DNA of 12,979 nucleotides from Anaerolineales bacterium (lineage in GTDB: Bacteria; Chloroflexota; Anaerolineae; Epilineales; JAANWY01): assembly GCA_018263655.1 (NCBI GenBank), contig JAANWY010000023.1, positions 1 to 12,979 on the forward strand, given 5' to 3'. Every line of letters starts with the position of its first letter. The first letter of the stretch is position 1. Shown piece by piece: positions 12,974-12,979 of the stretch. Under the pieces are notes generated by a model. The model had not been told where the DNA came from. It searched no databases and was given only the letters and a program-made list of their open reading frames with translations. The translations under genes and the position numbers were made by a program.

Positions 12974-12979
12974 CTCCGC

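Overview
The window is a bacterial chromosome fragment of high GC content (estimated by eye), with every credible gene on the minus strand. Several features recall Chloroflexi of the Anaerolineae/Caldilineae type: purine-rich repeats built on GGGGAGCAGGGG in the spacers, REP-like TGAGCxxGTCGAA repeats, frequent GCCGGC words, and a lipoprotein-type CUT1 transporter. That assignment is an inference from style and was not tested. No rRNA, tRNA, CRISPR array, transposase or phage gene was seen.

In transcription order (right to left) the layout has three parts. (1) 12973-10472 holds an unrecognised secreted, C-terminally anchored protein, followed 3 bp later by a PfkB-family sugar or nucleoside kinase. 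This unit ends in an intrinsic-terminator-like inverted repeat at 10387-10442. (2) 10471-10142 is a regulatory spacer. It carries a textbook sigma-70 promoter (TTGACA-17-TATACT) with a LacI-family-like operator core inside it. The leader of about 170 nt contains a hairpin, an orphan perfect Shine-Dalgarno sequence and 17-bp tandem repeats. (3) 10141-1 is a long co-directional gene run: CUT1 solute-binding lipoprotein, two CUT1 permeases, nucleoside hydrolase A, ADP-ribosylglycohydrolase-family protein, nucleoside hydrolase B, nucleoside hydrolase C, an adenine deaminase-like protein, and an MTA/SAH-deaminase-like amidohydrolase that runs off the left edge. GTGA overlaps couple the ADP-ribosylglycohydrolase gene to hydrolase B, and a 4- or 10-bp overlap couples the two deaminases.

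Taken together this looks like an uptake-and-dismantling operon for nucleosides or related N-ribosides. The transporter would bring the compound in. Three non-identical nucleoside hydrolases plus an ADP-ribosylglycohydrolase-type enzyme would cut N-glycosidic bonds. Two amidohydrolases would deaminate the aminopurines, and the neighbouring kinase could phosphorylate the released ribose. The individual families are well known. The unusual points are the combination with a CUT1-type importer, a hydrolase lacking the usual catalytic His, and an adenine deaminase with altered conserved residues.

The non-coding DNA is also rich. It has a 112-bp T-shaped nested palindrome before the deaminase gene, 12-bp tandem arrays abutting the presumed ATG of two different genes, a 24-bp REP-like repeat translated as a protein tail, and G-quadruplex-prone purine tracts in spacers.
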